From contig JBKHDD010000111.1 in the NCBI GenBank assembly GCA_046541515.1, forward strand, positions 1 through 15,926: a DNA stretch of 15,926 bases, in the 5' to 3' direction. The position numbers were made by a program, and so were the translations under genes. The notes under the pieces are model-generated. The model did not search any database. It was not told where the DNA came from and worked only from the letters and a program-made list of their open reading frames with translations. Below, piece by piece: positions 12,609-15,926 of the stretch. Positions within the stretch are counted from its first letter, which is position 1, and every line of letters starts with the position of its first letter. The stretch is from CAYFVR01 sp046541515. GTDB taxonomy: Bacteria; Desulfobacterota; Desulfobacteria; Desulfobacterales; Desulfococcaceae.

Positions 12609-14684
12609 TTACTCCTGCTCCTTCTTCGACGCCTCGATCACCTTTTCGGCCATTTGCGCCGGCAGCTCCTCGTAGTGGGAGAACTCCATGATGTAGGTGC
12701 CTCGGCCGCCGGTCATGGAGCGCAGGTCGGGCGCGTAGGTCTGGAACTCCGCCAAGGGCACCTGGGCCTTGATGATCTGATACTTGCCCTCGCTGTCCAT
12801 GCCCATCACCCGGCCGCGCCGGCCGTTCAGGTCGCCCATCACGTCGCCCATGAAATCTTCGGGCGTCCAGACGGTCACGCTCATGATCGGCTCCAGCAAC
12901 ACCGGATTGGCCTGTTCCATGCCCTTCTTGAAGGCAAGGGCGCCCGCGATCTTGAAGGCCATTTCCGAGCTGTCCACCTGGTGATACGAGCCGTCGTCCA
13001 GCTTGACCTTAAAGTCCACGCAGGGATAGCCGGCCAGGAATCCGCGCTCGGCCGCTTCCTGGATGCCTTTTTCCACGGCGGGGATGTAGGTCCGGGGAAT
13101 GGCCCCGCCCACGATGGCGTCCTCGAACTGGAAGCCCTCGCCCCGAGGCAGCGGCTCCATCTGAATCCAGCAATCGCCGAACTGGCCGTGGCCGCCGGTC
13201 TGTTTCTTGTGTCGGCCCTGAACCCGGACGCTTTTCTTGATGGTTTCCCGATACGGAATTTTGGGCAGGTTGAGCTGCACTTCGACGTTGAACTTCCGCT
13301 TCATTTTGTCGGCGGTCACCTCGATGTGCATCTGGCCTCGACCGGAGAGGATGATCTCCTTGGTCTGGGCGTTCCGGTCGATCGTCAGACCGGGGTCTTC
13401 TTCCAGCAGCCGGTTGAGAGAGCTGAAAATCTTGTCCTCGTCGCCCTGATTCTTGGGCGAAACCGCGAAGGAGATGAGGTTGGGCAACGGCTCGGCGGCC
13501 TTGAGCTTCACCTTGGCCGATTCGTCGCAGAGGGTGTCGCCGGTGGTGGTGTCCTTCAGCTTCGCCACCGCCACGATGGCCCCGGGAATTGCGCCCTTGG
13601 CCGGCTTCTGTTCCTTGCCGGTGATGGTGAGCAACTGGTTGAACCGCTCCCGGTTGCCTTTGTTCACGTTGTAGAAGGTCCCGTCGCCGCCGAGCTGGCC
13701 GGACACCACCCGAAGGACGGAAAGACGACCGGCGTATGGATCGGCGATGGTCTTGAACACCAGGGCGGAAAAGGGGGCGTCCAGGCTGGGCTCCCGGGTG
13801 ACTTCCTCCCCGGAATCGGGGTCCACGCCGGTCCAGGCCCCGTGATCCTCCGGGGAGGGCATGGCGTTGACGATGAAATCCATCAGCGGCTCGATGCCCT
13901 TCAGCCCGGTGGCGGCGCCGCAGAGCACCGGCGCGAAAATCCGCTCCACGACGCCTTTGCGCAAGGCGGCCTCGATTTCCTGCCGGGTCACGTCCTCGCC
14001 TTCCAGGTAGCGCTCGATCAGGGCGTCGTCGGCTTCGGCCACGTTTTCGATCAAGGCCTCCCGCTCGGCTTCCGCCTCGTCGGCCATGTCGGCGGGGATG
14101 TCGCCCGCGGTCATGTTGCCTTCGTCGTCGAAGAAGTAGGCTTTCATGGCGACCAAATCGACGACGCCCTGGAACTCGTCCATGGCCCCGATGGGGAGCT
14201 GAATCTTGATGGGCCTGGGGGATTCGAAGCTTTCCAGCACGTCCTCGAAGGTGCGCTCGTGGTCGGAACGGTCCTTGTTGAGCTTGTTGATGAAGATCGC
14301 GCAGGGCATGTTGAATTCCTTGGCGAATTCCCAGGCCTGCTCCGCCTGGAATCGGACCCCGTCCACGCCGTCCACCACCACCAACACGCCGTCGGCCGAC
14401 TGCATGGAGGCGCGGGTGTCGCTGAAGAAGTTCTGATCTCCCGGGGTGTCGGTGAGGAACACGGAATGCTTTTGCCAGGCGAACTGATGAAACGCGCTGC
14501 TGATGCTCGACTGTCGCTTCACCTCCTCGGGCTCGAAATCCATGGCGGTGTTGCCCTGCTCAATCCGTCCGAGCCGGGTGATGGCGCCCGCTTTAAACAG
14601 GATCGCTTCCGCGAGGGAGGTCTTCCCCGCTCCGTTGTGTGCAACCAGCGCGATATTTCTCAGTGTGCTTACCATTTCAGCCAT
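12609..14684 (-). CDS. EF-G-like translational GTPase paralog
   Basis: A 691-residue protein with all five EF-G domains, close to the normal 690-700. The start (ATG 14684) follows gagagga by 9 bases. The P-loop is VAHNGAGKTSL (residues 14-24) instead of AHIDAGKTT. Switch I reads EQGNTAMDFEPEE and then RQSSI. G3 is DTPGDQNF (79-86): Asp83 replaces the histidine that helps GTP hydrolysis in ordinary EF-G. G4 is NKLN (133-136) instead of NKxD. These features mark the FusA2-like paralog group, not the housekeeping EF-G. Later domains are typical (GRGQMHIEV, GGHGQFGDCWIQ, LNGRRGRVMGMD). No rpsL, rpsG or tuf neighbours are seen, which supports a paralog. It may act in ribosome recycling or in stress translation; that is inference. 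Confidence 0.85.
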   Translation of the reverse strand: MAEMVSTLRNIALVAHNGAGKTSLAEAILFKAGAITRLGRIEQGNTAMDFEPEEVKRQSSISSAFHQFAWQKHSVFLTDTPGDQNFFSDTRASMQSADGVLVVVDGVDGVRFQAEQAWEFAKEFNMPCAIFINKLNKDRSDHERTFEDVLESFESPRPIKIQLPIGAMDEFQGVVDLVAMKAYFFDDEGNMTAGDIPADMADEAEAEREALIENVAEADDALIERYLEGEDVTRQEIEAALRKGVVERIFAPVLCGAATGLKGIEPLMDFIVNAMPSPEDHGAWTGVDPDSGEEVTREPSLDAPFSALVFKTIADPYAGRLSVLRVVSGQLGGDGTFYNVNKGNRERFNQLLTITGKEQKPAKGAIPGAIVAVAKLKDTTTGDTLCDESAKVKLKAAEPLPNLISFAVSPKNQGDEDKIFSSLNRLLEEDPGLTIDRNAQTKEIILSGRGQMHIEVTADKMKRKFNVEVQLNLPKIPYRETIKKSVRVQGRHKKQTGGHGQFGDCWIQMEPLPRGEGFQFEDAIVGGAIPRTYIPAVEKGIQEAAERGFLAGYPCVDFKVKLDDGSYHQVDSSEMAFKIAGALAFKKGMEQANPVLLEPIMSVTVWTPEDFMGDVMGDLNGRRGRVMGMDSEGKYQIIKAQVPLAEFQTYAPDLRSMTGGRGTYIMEFSHYEELPAQMAEKVIEASKKEQE

Positions 14685-15119
14685 GTAGACTCCTCTCCGC
14701 GGTAAAAATTCTCCCGATCCATCCTCCGAAATCCCGCCGGCGGAGGGCCAATTTTTCAGGAACGTCGGGAAACGTCCCGTTTTGCCCGCCGTCCGGCGTC
14801 GCATCTTTTCGAAATCGTTTCAGAAGCCTCCGGAGGGTTTTCAAGCCCCCTCCGGACGAACCCTCGGACCCGATTCCGTTCTATCCCCGTTCAAGACGGT
14901 TTTGATTTCATTTCGAGTCCGATGGCCCGTTGGATTCCCATTCGAAACCCATTTGAGCGGGGTTCGAATCGGGTTCAAATCCAGTTCGATCTGATTGGAA
15001 CTTTGGCCCGCCCCGAGGGCGCCGCCGGAGCGTTTTCCGCCGAAACCCGTGGACGACCCCTCGGACAAAATGCCAATGTTTCAAAGAGCCTCTAACGATT
15101 CCACCCGAAAAAATCAACC
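14685..15119. other. 435-base stretch between tlyA and the EF-G-like gene
   Basis: No supported gene lies here. It holds a hairpin (TCCGGAGGG 14829-14837 with CCCTCCGGA 14848-14856, 10-base loop, no T-run) and a looser inverted pair around 14937-14973 with GGTTCGAAT and GGTTCAAAT blocks. The region would be the leader of the EF-G-like gene if that gene has its own promoter; I found no clear promoter boxes. Confidence 0.55.
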
Positions 15120-15896
15120 TCAAAATCCGCCCCCTTCGGACGCTTCGGGAGGCGTGCAGCCCCCTTCCAGACGGATGAGGAACTCTCGGTTCCCCTTGGG
15201 GCCCAGAATGGGGGAGGGGATTACGCCCTCGGACCGCAGGCCGAGGGTGGCGAAAAAGCGGATCAGCGCCTCCACCACCGCCTCGTGCTGGGCCGGGTCC
15301 CGCACCACGCCGCCTTTGCCCACCTGGCCCTTGCCCACTTCGAATTGCGGCTTGATCAGGGCGAGGATGGGCGCGGCGGCGGTTTTGAGCGGCAGCACCG
15401 CCGGCGCCACGATGCGAAGGGAAATGAAGGAGGTGTCGACGACCACCAGATCAACGGGGCGGGGGAGGGCGTCCGGTTTCAGATGCCGGATGTTGGTGCG
15501 TTCCAGAACGGTGACCCGGGGATCGTTTCGGAGGGACCAGGCGAGCTGGCCATAGCCCACGTCCACGGCGTGAACGTGGGCCGCGCCGTTCCGGAGGAGG
15601 CAATCGGTAAAACCGCCGGTGGACGCGCCCACATCCAGGCAGCGGGCATCCCGAACGGGCACGTCCCATTCCCGAAGCGCCGCTTCCAGTTTCAGCCCGC
15701 CGCGACTGACGTAGGGCGTCTCCTCGCCGGCCAGGGACAAAACGGCGGACTCCGACACCGACGCGCCGGGCTTGTCCATCGGCACGTCGTCCACGCGAAC
15801 CCGGCCGGCCATGATCAACGCCCGGGCCCGGCTTCGACTCTCCGCCAGGCCGACTTCCACGACCCGCTGGTCGAGCCGTTTTTTTCCGACGGCCAT
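15120..15896 (-). CDS. tlyA: TlyA-family rRNA 2'-O-methyltransferase
   Basis: A 258-residue protein of the TlyA (hemolysin A-like) family, which methylates ribose 2'-OH groups in rRNA with S-adenosylmethionine. An S4 RNA-binding domain (residues 5-60, RLDQRVVEVGLAESRSRARA) is followed by YVSRGGLKLEAAL and a FtsJ-like Rossmann fold. The SAM-binding motif is CLDVGASTGGFTDCLL (86-101), then HAVDVGYGQLAW, VDTSFISLR, and ALIKPQFEVGKGQVGKGGVV. The C-terminal GPKGNREFLIRL is typical. The ATG overlaps an upstream stop codon as TGATG, so no separate ribosome site is needed. The last 12 residues (CTPPEASEGGGF and just before) extend past the conserved end. Confidence 0.95.
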   Translation of the reverse strand: MAVGKKRLDQRVVEVGLAESRSRARALIMAGRVRVDDVPMDKPGASVSESAVLSLAGEETPYVSRGGLKLEAALREWDVPVRDARCLDVGASTGGFTDCLLRNGAAHVHAVDVGYGQLAWSLRNDPRVTVLERTNIRHLKPDALPRPVDLVVVDTSFISLRIVAPAVLPLKTAAAPILALIKPQFEVGKGQVGKGGVVRDPAQHEAVVEALIRFFATLGLRSEGVIPSPILGPKGNREFLIRLEGGCTPPEASEGGGF

Positions 15897-15926
15897 CAGC
15901 CGGCGACGTGGCGCGCGGGCGTGGCC
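15896..15926 (-). CDS. 3' end of a gene upstream of tlyA (partial)
   Basis: On the - strand the window edge carries ten codons reading ATPARHVAG and then TGA, whose last base is the first base of the tlyA start codon. Such TGATG overlap suggests co-translation with tlyA. The isoprenoid gene dxs often precedes tlyA, but ten codons are too few to identify it. Confidence 0.3.
   Translation of the reverse strand, partial: ATPARHVAG

Noticed and set aside
12654..14705. A 683-residue + strand frame opposite the EF-G-like gene
   Set aside because: Antisense shadow: the - strand frame contains complete EF-G motifs.
14937..14995. GGTTCGAAT and GGTTCAAAT blocks that look like tRNA T-loops
   Set aside because: The flanking five-base stems do not pair, and no acceptor, D or anticodon arms fit around them.
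1..15926. CRISPR array, integrase or insertion sequence
   Set aside because: No regularly spaced direct repeats, transposase, recombinase motifs or target-site duplications were found.

Overview
The window is GC-rich (roughly 60%) chromosomal DNA from a Gram-negative anaerobe. The best guess is a Desulfobacterota sulfate or sulfur reducer. This is inferred from the mix of a DUF318 permease next to a tiny CxxC thioredoxin and a PF04060-type Fe-S protein, ACR3, many thiol-redox proteins, and an EF-G paralog with an AHNGAGKT P-loop. No rRNA or tRNA gene is visible to give a firm taxonomic anchor.

Region 1 (411-9499, all + strand) is an arsenic/thiol-redox cluster. It opens with an ArsP/DUF318 permease, a 76-residue thioredoxin-fold protein, an Fe-S domain protein that lacks its expected fourth cysteine, and a small exported Cys-containing protein. 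Next come a membrane-anchored thioredoxin, a CcdA electron transporter, a remnant of a 5'-nucleotidase-family exported phosphoesterase, a 54-residue protein translationally coupled to an exported rhodanese, a membrane-anchored rhodanese, and a MauE/DoxX-like membrane protein with a CGC motif. A strong sigma70-type promoter with an overlapping palindrome then precedes arsR, an ACR3 arsenite permease and a DsbA-like exported thioredoxin. The plausible logic is that CcdA carries electrons outward to exported thiol proteins (thioredoxin, MauE-like, DsbA-like, rhodaneses), while two unrelated permeases expel arsenic species under ArsR control. No ArsC arsenate reductase is visible.

Region 2 (about 9500-12600) looks accessory. 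It holds a stand-alone OLD-like ATPase with a C-terminal TOPRIM nuclease domain (candidate defence nuclease), a PIN toxin/antitoxin pair whose toxin gene carries a frameshift, and an orphan Phd-family antitoxin. Small palindromic, REP-like repeats sit at the edges of Regions 1 and 2.

Region 3 (12609-15926, - strand) is more core-like: an EF-G paralog with non-canonical G3 and G4 motifs, a 435-base non-coding stretch, the TlyA rRNA methyltransferase, and the last codons of an upstream gene that overlaps tlyA.
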